Positions 17,097 to 26,217 are shown, counted from the stretch's first letter. The stretch is 64,000 nucleotides of DNA from Lewinellaceae bacterium (GCA_020636025.1 JACJYQ010000007.1:278501-342500), one strand, 5' to 3'. Notes: generated by a model not told the origin, from the letters alone. Program-made: numbers and translations.

Positions 17097-17142
17097 GCAT
17101 CCCGGATTTTCCGAATAAAGAAAAATCCGGGATGCTTTTTTT
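17097..17142 (+). terminator. Rho-independent terminator
   Basis: A 14-bp perfect stem GCATCCCGGATTTT (17097-17110) / AAAATCCGGGATGC (17122-17135) followed by seven T; terminates the SprB-repeat gene. Confidence 0.93.
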
Positions 17143-17323
17143 GCCGCGCTTGCGTCTTTTTTGACCACGCGTGGCGGAAAACGCTAAATTTTAACCCTGG
17201 TAAAAGGCCGCTGTCTAAATCCCAAGGCTTTGGCAACGAACTTTGTCAGCTTATAATTGAAAACCCGGAAAAATCTGCTCATTTTCGCAACTGGAAAGAT
17301 CTTTATATAAATACCAGTTGATT

Positions 17324-18304
17324 ATGCAAAACGCCCAGGCTCTTTACCTGAAAAATATTGAAGGACTCGTTGAGCTAAACGACCTTGACAAAGCCATAGA
17401 ACTATTGCTGAAACTCGACGACGAGGCGCAGGCAGGCATCCGGCAGGATGTAATCTTGATGTCGGCGCAATTAAAAGAACTGGAAAGAAATGTGCAGCGA
17501 GGTCTGGTTAGTCCGCTCGACAGCGATTACATGAAAGTGAAAAACCGCATTCGCTACGGGCTTACCGAAATGATGAAGGATATCCCGCGTAAAATAGAGT
17601 TATACGCGCAGGTAAGAAATCTGGACACTTACCAATTCAATATTTCGGAAAAGGTTGTTGGCCTTGAAAAAATCATTGGCAGTAAAGATAATTTGCTGAC
17701 GATCAGCTGGTTGGAAAAAGCTTTACAGGCATCCAAAGCGGTTTGCAAAGTGGTGAGAGGCGATGGAGAATCGGGCACAGGTTTTATCACAAAAGAGGGG
17801 TATCTGTTCACCAATAACCATGTACTGGATAATGAAGATGAAGCCGCCGCCGCTACCATTGAGTTCAATTATGAAGTAGGGCTCACAGGTACGATAAAGC
17901 CAATGTCGACCTATAAACTCGATGCAACCGATTTCAAAACCAGTCCGGTTCCAGAATTTGATTTCAGCCGGGTAAAGGTGATTGAAAATGGCGAAAAGCC
18001 ATTAAGCGATTGGGGTTATCTGGAATTTGATCCATCAGCAGCCCTTAGTGCTGGGGATGCTGTCACCATCATTCAACACCCTTCTGGTGGTGATAAACGT
18101 ATTGCTCTGCGTGCCAACGAAGTGGTAGATCAGCAGGCACAATACCTCTATTACACAACAGATACAGAACCCGGAAGCAGTGGATCCCCGGTATTTAACC
18201 GCGACTGGAAAGTTGTTGCCCTCCACCACGCAGCCAAAAAAATCAATGGACGCGATGCCAACGAAGGAATATTGTTTAAGAATATTTTGGGGTTTCTGGG
18301 ATAG
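17324..18304 (+). CDS. EAD11-like domain fused to trypsin-like serine protease
   Basis: 326 residues, no signal peptide, so probably cytoplasmic. Residues 5-90 form an all-helical domain (EGLVELNDLDKAIELLL; ILMSAQLKELERNVQRGL; KNRIRYGLTEMM) that matches the effector-associated domain 11 (EAD11) pattern: long helix, (L/S)xRxxxLxxxxxxGL, then NRIxYxL. Residues 130-325 form a chymotrypsin-fold protease with catalytic His in TNNHVLDN, Asp probably in DWGYLEF, and Ser in GSSGSPVFN. EADs are adaptor domains that recruit effectors by homotypic contact in bacterial conflict systems. The next gene has the same N-terminal domain fused to TIR. No NTPase hub gene is adjacent. Start at the ATG at 17324 rather than TTG at 17318. 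Confidence 0.85.
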   Translation: MQNAQALYLKNIEGLVELNDLDKAIELLLKLDDEAQAGIRQDVILMSAQLKELERNVQRGLVSPLDSDYMKVKNRIRYGLTEMMKDIPRKIELYAQVRNLDTYQFNISEKVVGLEKIIGSKDNLLTISWLEKALQASKAVCKVVRGDGESGTGFITKEGYLFTNNHVLDNEDEAAAATIEFNYEVGLTGTIKPMSTYKLDATDFKTSPVPEFDFSRVKVIENGEKPLSDWGYLEFDPSAALSAGDAVTIIQHPSGGDKRIALRANEVVDQQAQYLYYTTDTEPGSSGSPVFNRDWKVVALHHAAKKINGRDANEGILFKNILGFLG

Positions 18305-18310
18305 GTTTTT

Positions 18311-18432
18311 AATGTGATAATGAGATAATTAGCTAATTTGATAATGAATTGAAAATCCAACCTAAATGTTGAATTAATTGAATAAATGAGTCTATTATCG
18401 AATTATCGTATTAGCCCATTATCAAATTAAAT
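18311..18432. repeat. Inverted pair of the dispersed AT-rich repeat between the two EAD genes
   Basis: A gataatgag/ataattagctaatttgataatg copy at 18311-18350 faces an inverted copy (attatcgaattatcg, ccattatcaaatta) at 18394-18432. Together they fill the 132-base gap between the EAD-protease and EAD-TIR genes. Confidence 0.65.
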
Positions 18433-18436
18433 AATC

Positions 18437-19153
18437 ATGTCTATCTCCAAACTAAAAGAATCCGTACTAAACCTGCTGGTAGAAGACCTGGATATGGCTC
18501 TTCAAACGGCCAGGGAAGGGCTGCCGGAATCGGCGCCGAAAGCACGACAGGTTTTGTTGCTTCAGGCACAGCGGGCAGATGTGAAAAAATCCATTCAGCG
18601 CGGAATTTTGTCCCAGGAGGATATTGATCTAAGGAACAACCAGATCAGAAGCAGTTTGATTGATTTGATGGATTCTTTGCAGGAAAAGGATCTGGATTCT
18701 GAAGCGCATACAATAGCGCCCGTGGCCTCCAATGCACCAAAATTCGTGGTGATATACGATCAGGCCGATCAGGAGTATGCCACCCAGATTAACCGGCACT
18801 TGAATATTCTGAAGATCACGGGTAAGATCAGAGTGTACAATGTGAATGATGCCTTGGGAGGTGATAATCTCCTGGAGCGCGCCCAGCAGGAATGGGCCGA
18901 TGCGGATTATATGCTGGCGCTGATTACGGTGAACCTGTTTAATTCGCCTGACTGGTTTGGCATGGTATACGAAGCCCTGGGCGAAGGTCGCCGGGTAATA
19001 CCCATTCGCATCCAACGCGCTGATTATGAAGGTACCGGTCTTGAAAAGCTGCGCTCCTTGCCTACCCAGAATCGCGCGGTTTCCGATTTTGCCAATGCTG
19101 ATGAAGCCTATGTGGATATTGTTTCGGAAATTAAAAGGCTGCTTCCTAAATAG
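18437..19153 (+). CDS. EAD11-like domain fused to TIR domain
   Basis: 238 residues, cytoplasmic. Residues 1-80 repeat the helical EAD11-like pattern of the preceding gene (VLLLQAQRADVKKSIQRGIL; NNQIRSSLIDLMDSL). Residues 95-235 form a TIR domain of the bacterial TIR_2/toll type: KFVVIYDQADQEYATQI (strand A, with D-Q-A-D in place of the common S-Y-S-H), a central GGDNLLERAQQEWADADYML, and SPDWFGMVYEAL where the putative NAD-cleaving Glu would lie, then VIPIRI and the closing LRSLPTQNRAVS. TIR domains of bacterial defence often cleave NAD+. The degenerate strand A leaves catalytic activity uncertain. The shared EAD suggests recruitment together with the upstream protease. Confidence 0.82.
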   Translation: MSISKLKESVLNLLVEDLDMALQTAREGLPESAPKARQVLLLQAQRADVKKSIQRGILSQEDIDLRNNQIRSSLIDLMDSLQEKDLDSEAHTIAPVASNAPKFVVIYDQADQEYATQINRHLNILKITGKIRVYNVNDALGGDNLLERAQQEWADADYMLALITVNLFNSPDWFGMVYEALGEGRRVIPIRIQRADYEGTGLEKLRSLPTQNRAVSDFANADEAYVDIVSEIKRLLPK

Positions 19154-19155
19154 AA

Positions 19156-19258
19156 ATTTATTTCGCGCAGATTCTACACAGAAAAAATGCACAGATTTTA
19201 CGCAGAAAAATCTGTGTCAAATCTGCGAAAAGAAATCTGCGTAAAATCTCTGCGAAAC
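19156..19258. repeat. Intergenic repeat of cagatttt/tctgcg motifs with inverted arms
   Basis: Several copies of (a)cagattttacgcaga on one side and tctgcgtaaaatct on the other form an extended stem-loop after the EAD-TIR gene. It may end that transcript; the convergent MBL gene follows. Confidence 0.65.
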
Positions 19259-19302
19259 AAAAATTTTATTCCAATGGTATATCGGTGGGTTGAAATGCCT
19301 GT

Positions 19303-19941
19303 TTACAAAAATGGGTTGTATTCCATTTCATGCCGAATGGTTGTTGCGGGCCCATGACCGGGGTATACCATCGTTTCTCCCGGCAGAGTAAATAGCTTTG
19401 ATCTAATGCTCTGAATAAGTGTATTAAAATCACCACCCGGCAGATCGGTGCGGCCAATACTTTCATAAAACAGCACATCTCCGGCGATCAGGAACTTTTC
19501 TTTTTCGCAATAGAACGACAAGCTGGCTGGCGAGTGTCCAGGCGTGAAGATCATCTCCAATGCTGTTTCTCCGAATGTCAGTGTTTCGCCGGCTTCCAGA
19601 AATTTACCCGGCATGGGCGATGGCTGAATATTCGGGATGCCATACATTTGGCAAGTTTGCTCAAATCGCTCCAGCAGGGGTAATTCGCCATGATGAATTT
19701 CCAATTCCAGGTTCCAGGTGTCTGCTACAAATTTGTTTCCAAACACATGGTCAAGATGGCAATGAGTATTGATGAGTCTGACCGGTTTCAGATCATGTTG
19801 AGTGATGTGTTGACGCAATATCTGTCGCTCCTGCTCTGTATAGCAACCCGGATCAAAAATGACGCATTCCTTTGTATCGTCCCACAGGACGTAGGTGTTT
19901 TCTGCGAAGGGAGAGAATTCAAAGGAGTGGACCTGGGTCAT
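19303..19941 (-). CDS. MBL-fold metallo-hydrolase (glyoxalase II-like)
   Basis: 212 residues. The zinc site is complete: THCHLDHVFG, GHSPASLSFY, the Asp in AGDVLFYESIGR, and PGHG near the C-terminus. These are features of the YcbL/glyoxalase II branch, which hydrolyses thioesters such as S-lactoylglutathione or related small substrates. It lacks the C-terminal substrate-binding helix domain of classical GloB (about 250 residues), as in YcbL. The true substrate is unknown. Single gene between convergent and divergent neighbours. Confidence 0.88.
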   Translation of the reverse strand: MTQVHSFEFSPFAENTYVLWDDTKECVIFDPGCYTEQERQILRQHITQHDLKPVRLINTHCHLDHVFGNKFVADTWNLELEIHHGELPLLERFEQTCQMYGIPNIQPSPMPGKFLEAGETLTFGETALEMIFTPGHSPASLSFYCEKEKFLIAGDVLFYESIGRTDLPGGDFNTLIQSIRSKLFTLPGETMVYPGHGPATTIRHEMEYNPFL

Positions 19942-20049
19942 GTGGAAGCAGTAGATTTTGAATTAACTTGTATCGAAATATTAAACTGACCTTTTCTTTT
20001 ATCAATTGCAATAAGTTGAACAAACGTAAGAATTAAACTAAGTTAAATA

Positions 20050-21588
20050 ATGAATCCCAGAATCATTTTTCTACTCCTGTTTTTGAACCTACACAATGTA
20101 AATGCACAATTTAATCTCGAATGGCAAAAGGCGTTGGGGGGAAGTGCAGATGAGCTAGCAAATGCAACGCAGCAAACTTCTGATGGAGGCTTTATACTTG
20201 CCGGGTTTACAATTTCCAATAATAATGGAGATGTTTCAGGTATGATGGGGGGAGGAGATTTTTGGGTTGTTAAGTTGAATTCCAATGGTGAGGTTGAATG
20301 GCAAAAAGCTTTAGGAGGGAGTTCGACAGAAGTTGCTGAATACATTCAACAAACTTTTGATGGCGGGTTTATAGTTGTAGGCAGGACAATTTCAGATGAT
20401 GGGGATGTAACAGATTTGAATGGCAAACTTGATTATTGGGTAGTTAAACTGGATTCAATTGGGACAATTGAGTGGCAACGTACATTGGGAGGAAGTGGAA
20501 ATGATTATGGCGAATGTATTAAGCAAACACCTGATGGAGGCTATATCGTTGTTGGGAATACGAGTTCCAATGATGGGGATTTAACTGGTAACCCTGCAGT
20601 TTATGGTGCTTGGATTGTTAAATTAAATTCCATTGGCGTGATTGAATGGCAAAGAGTTTATGGGTACGGACTGAGTCAAGCTTATGATGTTAAAGTAACA
20701 AATGATAGTGGATATGTTATTACAGGAGAAACCTATTCAAATGAGGGTGAACTATCTGAATACCATGGAAGTGGAGATTATTGGGTACTGAAACTAAATA
20801 AAAATGGTGAGGTTGAATGGCAAAAAGCTTTAGGAGGGGAGGGGATTGATCAGGCGAGATCAATAATACAAACCGATGATGGAGGATATGCAGTGACAGG
20901 AATCTCAGGCTCATATAATACTGGTCAAGTAAGCGGAAGTCAAGGTTTTTTTGATTTTTGGATAGTGAAATTAAACTTAACTGGAGATATAGAATGGCAA
21001 AAACCAATTGGAGGGAGTAGTGAAGATTATGGTCGAGCAATTGTTCAAACTAATGATGGAGGTTACGTTGTTGGTGGGTTCACATCCTCTGATGATGGAG
21101 ATGTCAAGAACAGTGACGGAACTATAAATTATTGGGTGGTCAAATTAGCACCAGATGGTAAAATCCAATTTCAAAAAACTTTTGGAGGGTCAAATGTTGA
21201 TTCTGCATATGATTTACAAAACACTACTGATGGTGGCTACATAATTGCAGGAGAGTCTATGTCAAACGACGGCGACGTAACAGGAAACCATGGTAAAAGT
21301 GACATGTGGGTAGTCCGTATCCGCGGAACAAACTCGTCTTCTCAGAACCCATCTAGCCTTCCATTGAACATATTCCCCAACCCAGCCACAGATCAAATAA
21401 CGCTGGATATACCTGAAGATGAACTAATTCATTCCGTCAGTTTTCGAGATTTGCTTGGACGTGAAATCCTGCAAGTGGAGCAACACGGAACAACAATAAA
21501 TATTGGTAGTATGAGTAAGGGTGTTTACTTGCTTCAGGCGGTCACGGAAAGTGGAGAAATATACACAGGGAAGCTATTAAAAGGATAA
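20050..21588 (+). CDS. T9SS type A secreted protein with tandem propeller-like repeats
   Basis: 512 residues. Signal peptide ending NVNAQ (residue 21), then about seven repeats of 55-60 residues with the consensus W(Q)KxLGGSxxDxAxxIxQTxDGGYxVxGxTxSNDGDVxG..DYWVVKLxxxG, probably blades of a beta-propeller, then a type A T9SS sorting domain (LPLNIFPNPATDQITLD; GVYLLQAVTESGE; KLLKG). The repeats are close at DNA level too: a stretch of more than 30 bases around 20287 recurs near 20803 with one change. The base composition is visibly more AT-rich than the neighbours. Probably a surface or extracellular protein of unknown ligand. Confidence 0.87.
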   Translation: MNPRIIFLLLFLNLHNVNAQFNLEWQKALGGSADELANATQQTSDGGFILAGFTISNNNGDVSGMMGGGDFWVVKLNSNGEVEWQKALGGSSTEVAEYIQQTFDGGFIVVGRTISDDGDVTDLNGKLDYWVVKLDSIGTIEWQRTLGGSGNDYGECIKQTPDGGYIVVGNTSSNDGDLTGNPAVYGAWIVKLNSIGVIEWQRVYGYGLSQAYDVKVTNDSGYVITGETYSNEGELSEYHGSGDYWVLKLNKNGEVEWQKALGGEGIDQARSIIQTDDGGYAVTGISGSYNTGQVSGSQGFFDFWIVKLNLTGDIEWQKPIGGSSEDYGRAIVQTNDGGYVVGGFTSSDDGDVKNSDGTINYWVVKLAPDGKIQFQKTFGGSNVDSAYDLQNTTDGGYIIAGESMSNDGDVTGNHGKSDMWVVRIRGTNSSSQNPSSLPLNIFPNPATDQITLDIPEDELIHSVSFRDLLGREILQVEQHGTTINIGSMSKGVYLLQAVTESGEIYTGKLLKG

Positions 21589-21593
21589 AAGAT

Positions 21594-22925
21594 TCAGCGC
21601 TTACTCTTTTTCTTTAGCGGCTTCTTATACTTCTTCTCACGCATCCAACGCGACTTAAGGCCCTTGTTCACCTTCTTGTTCTTTTCCTTTTTTTCATGGA
21701 AAGCGCCCTGTGAATGCTTAAGGGTAGGACGTGGCAAGTAATTTTTTTCCGGGTGCGTGTATTGCTCTTCCAGGGTCAGTTCTTTGGAAACTTCCAAACT
21801 TTCCGGGAGTGGCTGCATGGGTATTTCTTTACCCATAAATTCCTCAATGGCCGCCTGGTATTCTTTTTCTGCCGGAGCGATAAAGGTAATGGATGCGCCT
21901 TCCGTATCTGCACGACCGGTACGTCCGATGCGATGTATGTACAGCTCGGGAACATCCGGGGTGTTTATGTTTACTACGTGGGTTACATCGGTTACATCCA
22001 AACCTCGCGACAGCAAATCGGTGGTTATGAGTCCGCGCAGCTCTCCCTTTTGAAAAGCAACTACGGAATTTAAACGGAAATTCTGTGATTTATTGGAATG
22101 CACCACCGCCATCTGATCGGGAAACTGATCCTGCAGGCGCTCATGTACCACATCGGCAATGCGCTTGGTTGGACTAAAGATCAATACCCGGCTCATTTCC
22201 GGGTCGTTTGCCAACAGGTTTGCCAGCAAGTTTATTTTGGTGAAAAAATTGGGCACCTCATAGGCGCTCTGTCTGATCTTCTCAATCGGTGTGCCGGCTT
22301 TTACAATTTCAACGTACTGGGGAGCATTGAAAAATTCGTCTATCAAAGCCTCCACTTCTTCGGTCATGGTGGCGGAAAACAACAAATTTTGCCGCTTGGG
22401 TGGCAGAAGATCCAGTAGCTGTTCGAGTTGTGGCAAAAAGCCGAGACTCAACATTTCATCCACTTCATCGATCACCAGTTGTTTAATGGAATTCAGTTTT
22501 AATACCCTGGTCAATGCCAGGTCGATCAAACGGCCCGGTGTCGCCACCATTACATCCACGCCTTCTTCTATGCGCTGTTTTTGGGTGTTGATGTTGGTTC
22601 CTCCAAATACACCTTCTACTCGCACGGTCATATAAGCCGTGAGTTTTTCAATTTCCCCTACGAGCTGCACCACCAACTCCCGTGTTGGCGCTACAATAAG
22701 CACCCGAGGCGCTTTTTGTTTGGAAAATGTAAGTTGACGCAGAATTGGCAACAAATACGCCAGGGTTTTACCGGTACCGGTCTGCGCAATTCCTACCACA
22801 TCTCTACCCGACATGATCACCGAAAATGCCTTTTGCTGGATCGGAGTGGGATGCTCAAATCCAAGATCGCTCAGCGCATTTTTGAGCGGGGTATTCAAAT
22901 TCAGGGTGTCGAATGTAAGCGTCAT
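21594..22925 (-). CDS. DEAD-box RNA helicase (RhlE-like)
   Basis: 443 residues. Q motif PTPIQQKAF, motif I AQTGTGKT, Ia PTRELV, Ib TPGRL, motif II DEVD (instead of DEAD), motif III SAT, motif V TTDLLSRGLDV, motif VI HRIGRTGRA, and a Lys/Arg-rich tail (KKEKNKKVNKG..KKPLKKKSKR) that likely binds RNA. ATP-dependent RNA unwinding in ribosome assembly or decay is expected. Start at 22925 (MTLTFDTL): an upstream in-frame ATG at 22943 falls inside the -7 promoter element and cannot be in the transcript. Confidence 0.93.
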   Translation of the reverse strand: MTLTFDTLNLNTPLKNALSDLGFEHPTPIQQKAFSVIMSGRDVVGIAQTGTGKTLAYLLPILRQLTFSKQKAPRVLIVAPTRELVVQLVGEIEKLTAYMTVRVEGVFGGTNINTQKQRIEEGVDVMVATPGRLIDLALTRVLKLNSIKQLVIDEVDEMLSLGFLPQLEQLLDLLPPKRQNLLFSATMTEEVEALIDEFFNAPQYVEIVKAGTPIEKIRQSAYEVPNFFTKINLLANLLANDPEMSRVLIFSPTKRIADVVHERLQDQFPDQMAVVHSNKSQNFRLNSVVAFQKGELRGLITTDLLSRGLDVTDVTHVVNINTPDVPELYIHRIGRTGRADTEGASITFIAPAEKEYQAAIEEFMGKEIPMQPLPESLEVSKELTLEEQYTHPEKNYLPRPTLKHSQGAFHEKKEKNKKVNKGLKSRWMREKKYKKPLKKKSKR

Positions 22926-22939
22926 GTGGGAAATTTGCG

Positions 22940-22948
22940 GCAAAGGTA
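22940..22948 (-). promoter_or_regulatory. -7 promoter element of the DEAD-box helicase gene
   Basis: Minus-strand TACCTTTGC, 15 bases from the chosen ATG; it overlaps a more upstream in-frame ATG and so decides the start. Confidence 0.75.
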
Positions 22949-23009
22949 CAGCTAAGCAGGAATTTGGGTTGGGTTGAATATTTTAGAGTATTTAAAGTAT
23001 GACAAAATG

Positions 23010-23233
23010 ATTGACGATTGATGATTACATTATTACATAATTGTTGATGTAATTTTTGAATTAAGATGGAAAATTGGGTGCTTGGAGATTGGATGGAAAA
23101 TGAGAAATAGGCCCCTACTATTTCACCCTGTTTTAATCCTAAGAACGCTTCTTTAAAAGCCTAAAAAATCAACTTTTCTCAGCTCATCAACCACATCAAC
23201 AATTATGTAATAATGTAATAATCAATCGTCAAT
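23010..23233. mobile_element. MITE-like element with 41-bp terminal inverted repeats
   Basis: The ends 23010-23050 and 23193-23233 are inverted copies of a 41-base sequence (attgacgattgat..., ...aattgttgatgt) with a single mismatch. The 142-base interior has no ORF. No target-site duplication is evident. It fills the gap between the helicase promoter and the 3' end of the epimerase gene. Size and structure resemble a non-autonomous element, but a large hairpin of another origin cannot be excluded. Confidence 0.65.
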
Positions 23234-23272
23234 TAATAAAAAAACTACCTATTCAATCAAACCCTAAGCTCA

Positions 23273-24274
23273 TCAAATCACCTGAAATCCTTCCACATAC
23301 GGATCCTCATCATCAAACAAAATGGTATTGAAACCGGTAACGATCGCCCAGCCTTCAATGCTTGGCCGAATGGCTGGCTGCCCCGCAACGCTGGTTTCTT
23401 CTTCTATCCGACCAATAAATTTTGACCCAATAATGCTTTCATGGATGAATTGATCTCCGGGCTTGAGAAGACCTTTGGCATACCATTGTGCCATACGCGC
23501 GCTGGTACCGGTACCACAAGGAGAGCGGTCGATTGCTTTGTCGCCATAAAAAACGGCATTACGAGCTGTGGAGTTTGAGTCAAGCGGTTCGCCTGTCCAG
23601 AGAATATGGCTAAGGCCTTTGATGGTCGGGTTTTCTGGATGAATAAACTCGTGGGTTTCGTTTAGTAATTGACGAATGCTTCGCGACCAAGTGATCAGTT
23701 GTTCCGCCCGGTAATTTTGTAATCCGGAGAAATTTGGTTGAGGATCAATAATGGCGTAAAAGTTGCCTCCATACGCCACGTCAACCTTTAAATGCCCAAG
23801 ATCAGAACATTTTACCTCTATGTTTTCAGCGGCCAGGAAAGCCGGAACATTGGTGAGTCGAACCCATTTTACTTTCTTTCCTTCCTGATGGTACAGCACC
23901 TCCACCAATCCGGCAGGTGTTTCCAGTCGTAATTGGCCGGGTACTTTGGGATTTATCAGTCCCTGTTCTATGGCAATGGTAACAGTGCCAATGGTGCCAT
24001 GACCACACATGGGCAAACAACCGCTGGTTTCGATAAATAACACAGCGCTGTCGTTGGCAGGATCATGGGGTGGGTAAAGGATGCTACCGCTCATCATATC
24101 GTGGCCGCGCGGCTCAAACATGAGCCCTTTTCGGATCCAGTCGAATTCCTGCAAGAAATGCTGGCGCTTTTCACTCATGTTATTTCCCTCGAGATGAGGC
24201 CCGCCTCCGGCCACGAGGCGTACGGGATTACCGCAAGTATGCGCATCCACACAAAAGAAGGTTTTCACTGCCAT
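23273..24274 (-). CDS. Proline racemase family, probable 4-hydroxyproline 2-epimerase
   Basis: 333 residues. Both catalytic cysteines are present: MCGHGTIGTV (about residue 90) and DRSPCGTGTSARMAQ (about residue 253). Two-cysteine members are racemases or 4-hydroxyproline epimerases, whereas trans-3-hydroxyproline dehydratases have Thr at the second site. The N-terminal DAHTCGNPVRLV is typical. It would feed hydroxyproline into catabolism. Its ATG overlaps by ten bases the end of the upstream OmpA-like gene (ATGGCAGTGA), suggesting translational coupling, although the functions look unrelated. The partner dehydrogenases are not in the window. Confidence 0.87.
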   Translation of the reverse strand: MAVKTFFCVDAHTCGNPVRLVAGGGPHLEGNNMSEKRQHFLQEFDWIRKGLMFEPRGHDMMSGSILYPPHDPANDSAVLFIETSGCLPMCGHGTIGTVTIAIEQGLINPKVPGQLRLETPAGLVEVLYHQEGKKVKWVRLTNVPAFLAAENIEVKCSDLGHLKVDVAYGGNFYAIIDPQPNFSGLQNYRAEQLITWSRSIRQLLNETHEFIHPENPTIKGLSHILWTGEPLDSNSTARNAVFYGDKAIDRSPCGTGTSARMAQWYAKGLLKPGDQFIHESIIGSKFIGRIEEETSVAGQPAIRPSIEGWAIVTGFNTILFDDEDPYVEGFQVI

Positions 24275-26190
24275 AGCTCAAATTCCGTTCTGCGGTTTTG
24301 TGCGCGACCTTCCGGATTGTCGTTTGAAGCAACCGGTTTTGATTCTCCAAAGCCTTTAAAACGCAGTCTTGATGCTTCAATTCCTTTTTCGATCAAAAAG
24401 TCATGAACCGCTTTGGCGCGTTGTTCCGACAGCTTTTGGTTGTCCTGAACATTGCCCACATTATCCGTATGCCCGTTGATTTGTATTCGTATTCTGGGGA
24501 TATCAGTCAACAGGTTGGCCAATTGTTCAAGCTCCGCAGTTGAGGCTGACGCAAGTGTTGCCGAGCCGGTTTCAAAGAATACATTCCGCAAAACAATCGG
24601 TTTGGCAGGACCAGCAGGTTTTATGTTGTTTGAATCCGAATTAATGGGTTGTAATTCAATGTTCAAGGTGAAGGGTTTTTCAAAAGTAGCTACGTCTGTC
24701 AGGTTGAAGTTATCTGAATAAAAGAGATAGTTGGTTTTGCTGACATTGAGTGCATAATCCCGTCCCGCAGGAAGACAAACCAGGGCATTCCCTTCAGTGT
24801 CAGTGTTTCGAGAGACATAAGATTCACCAGTTTTCAGGTCAATAAAATCGACTTTTGATACTACTGGATAGCCTGTAATGGCATCCACCACATGTGCGCG
24901 CGCATAGGTGACTGGTCTGGGTCGCGCTGCCACAGGAAGTTCAAAGCTGTAAATATCCAGTCCGCCGGCGCCACCAGGTTTATCGGAAGCGTAATATGCC
25001 GTTTTACCGTCCAGACTTACCACGATCATGCCTTCTTCGCCTTTGGTATTGATGGGATAGCCAATGTTCACAGGGCTGCCCCATTCCCCGTTAAGATCAC
25101 GACGAACGTAAAAAATGTCGCTACCACCCATACCAGGGAGGCTGTCTGACGAGAAGTAGAGTGTTTGACCATCCGGATGAAGGAAAGGCGTGTGGACTTT
25201 CCCGCCAACATTTATTTGTGGAGGCAGTTTTTGAGGTCTGGTCCATACTCCACCTTTTTGCCTAACTGTCTCATAAAGTGCAATAGGACTGTTAGGCCCA
25301 CCGCTTCCCTTGCTAAAAATCAGCGTTTTATTGTCGGCGCCAATGGTGGGTTGAGCTTCCCAGTTTCCTGAATTGATGGCTGAGCTAAATGGTACAGGAG
25401 TCGTCCATTTTGCATTTTTGTATTGTGACCAATACAAGTCGCAGCTGCCTTTCGAGCCATCTCCTTCACGGTTACATGCCGTAAAAACAAGCCATGTGCC
25501 GTCAGGACTAATAGATTGAGCGCCTTCATTTTCTCTTGTATTTACTCCTTCCAGTGGCACCGCTTCAGTCCATTCACCATCCACAAGGGTGCTGGAGTAA
25601 AAATCCTCATCTCTCCATTGCTGGCGGGTGAAAATAAGCGTTGAGCCATCAGCCGTGAGTGAGGGAAAATATTCGCTATCCTTGGTATTTATTTTTGGTC
25701 CTAGTGATTTTGGGTCAAAAGGAACGGGGTTGTTAACAGCATGAGCAGCAAATTTGGCACTTGCGATCATCCTACGTGCATTGTTTTTTGCTTTTTCATT
25801 GTCCGAATTGCTGTTGACATAACTGCTCAGATAATTGGCGCACTTGTCATATTTATTCAAATCCCATTCAATTCTTCCAAGCAAATAATAGGCTAATGGA
25901 GCATACGTGGAGTCCAGAGCGATCGCTTCTTCAAAATACTGTTCTGCTTTAAACAAATTGCGTAGAGAAATATAATTATCAGCCAGAGCCAGCTTAGCAT
26001 CAATAAACAAGGGGTCGGCTTTAAGGGCCTTTTCGAAGTAGCCTTCGGCAATGGCAGCTTCTCCATTCTCAGCTTGTCTCATGCCTTCATTATAGGCAGA
26101 TTTTGCTCTGTCTGTGGTGTTTTTCAGCGTTGTGTAGTTCTGGGAAAAAGAAACAAATGGAATTAGGAGGGCAATGATCAGGCTACGCAT
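24265..26190 (-). CDS. OmpA-family outer membrane protein with TPR and PD40 repeats
   Basis: 641 residues. Signal peptide MRSLIIALLIPFVSFSQ, TPR helices (residues 30-150; ANGEAAIAEGYFEKALKADP), a PD40 propeller (FPSLTADGSTLIFTR; SISPDGTWLVFT; FLHPDGQTLYFSSD; VSLDGKTAYYASD), a carboxypeptidase-regulatory-like domain, and a C-terminal OmpA peptidoglycan-binding domain (FFETGSATLASAS; INGHTDNVGN; LSEQRAKAVHDFLI; RRTEFELWQ). This is the architecture shared with PorE/Omp proteins of Bacteroidota and fits a cell-envelope anchor. The ATG at 26190 starts the signal peptide; the frame upstream is open but lacks one. Confidence 0.9.
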   Translation of the reverse strand: MRSLIIALLIPFVSFSQNYTTLKNTTDRAKSAYNEGMRQAENGEAAIAEGYFEKALKADPLFIDAKLALADNYISLRNLFKAEQYFEEAIALDSTYAPLAYYLLGRIEWDLNKYDKCANYLSSYVNSNSDNEKAKNNARRMIASAKFAAHAVNNPVPFDPKSLGPKINTKDSEYFPSLTADGSTLIFTRQQWRDEDFYSSTLVDGEWTEAVPLEGVNTRENEGAQSISPDGTWLVFTACNREGDGSKGSCDLYWSQYKNAKWTTPVPFSSAINSGNWEAQPTIGADNKTLIFSKGSGGPNSPIALYETVRQKGGVWTRPQKLPPQINVGGKVHTPFLHPDGQTLYFSSDSLPGMGGSDIFYVRRDLNGEWGSPVNIGYPINTKGEEGMIVVSLDGKTAYYASDKPGGAGGLDIYSFELPVAARPRPVTYARAHVVDAITGYPVVSKVDFIDLKTGESYVSRNTDTEGNALVCLPAGRDYALNVSKTNYLFYSDNFNLTDVATFEKPFTLNIELQPINSDSNNIKPAGPAKPIVLRNVFFETGSATLASASTAELEQLANLLTDIPRIRIQINGHTDNVGNVQDNQKLSEQRAKAVHDFLIEKGIEASRLRFKGFGESKPVASNDNPEGRAQNRRTEFELWQ

Positions 26191-26217
26191 AGTCAGTATT
26201 TCTTTCAAAACGGATTT

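Noticed and set aside
21594..22925. DEVD instead of DEAD in the helicase as a defect
   Set aside because: This conservative variant occurs in Bacteroidota RhlE-like helicases and all other motifs are intact.
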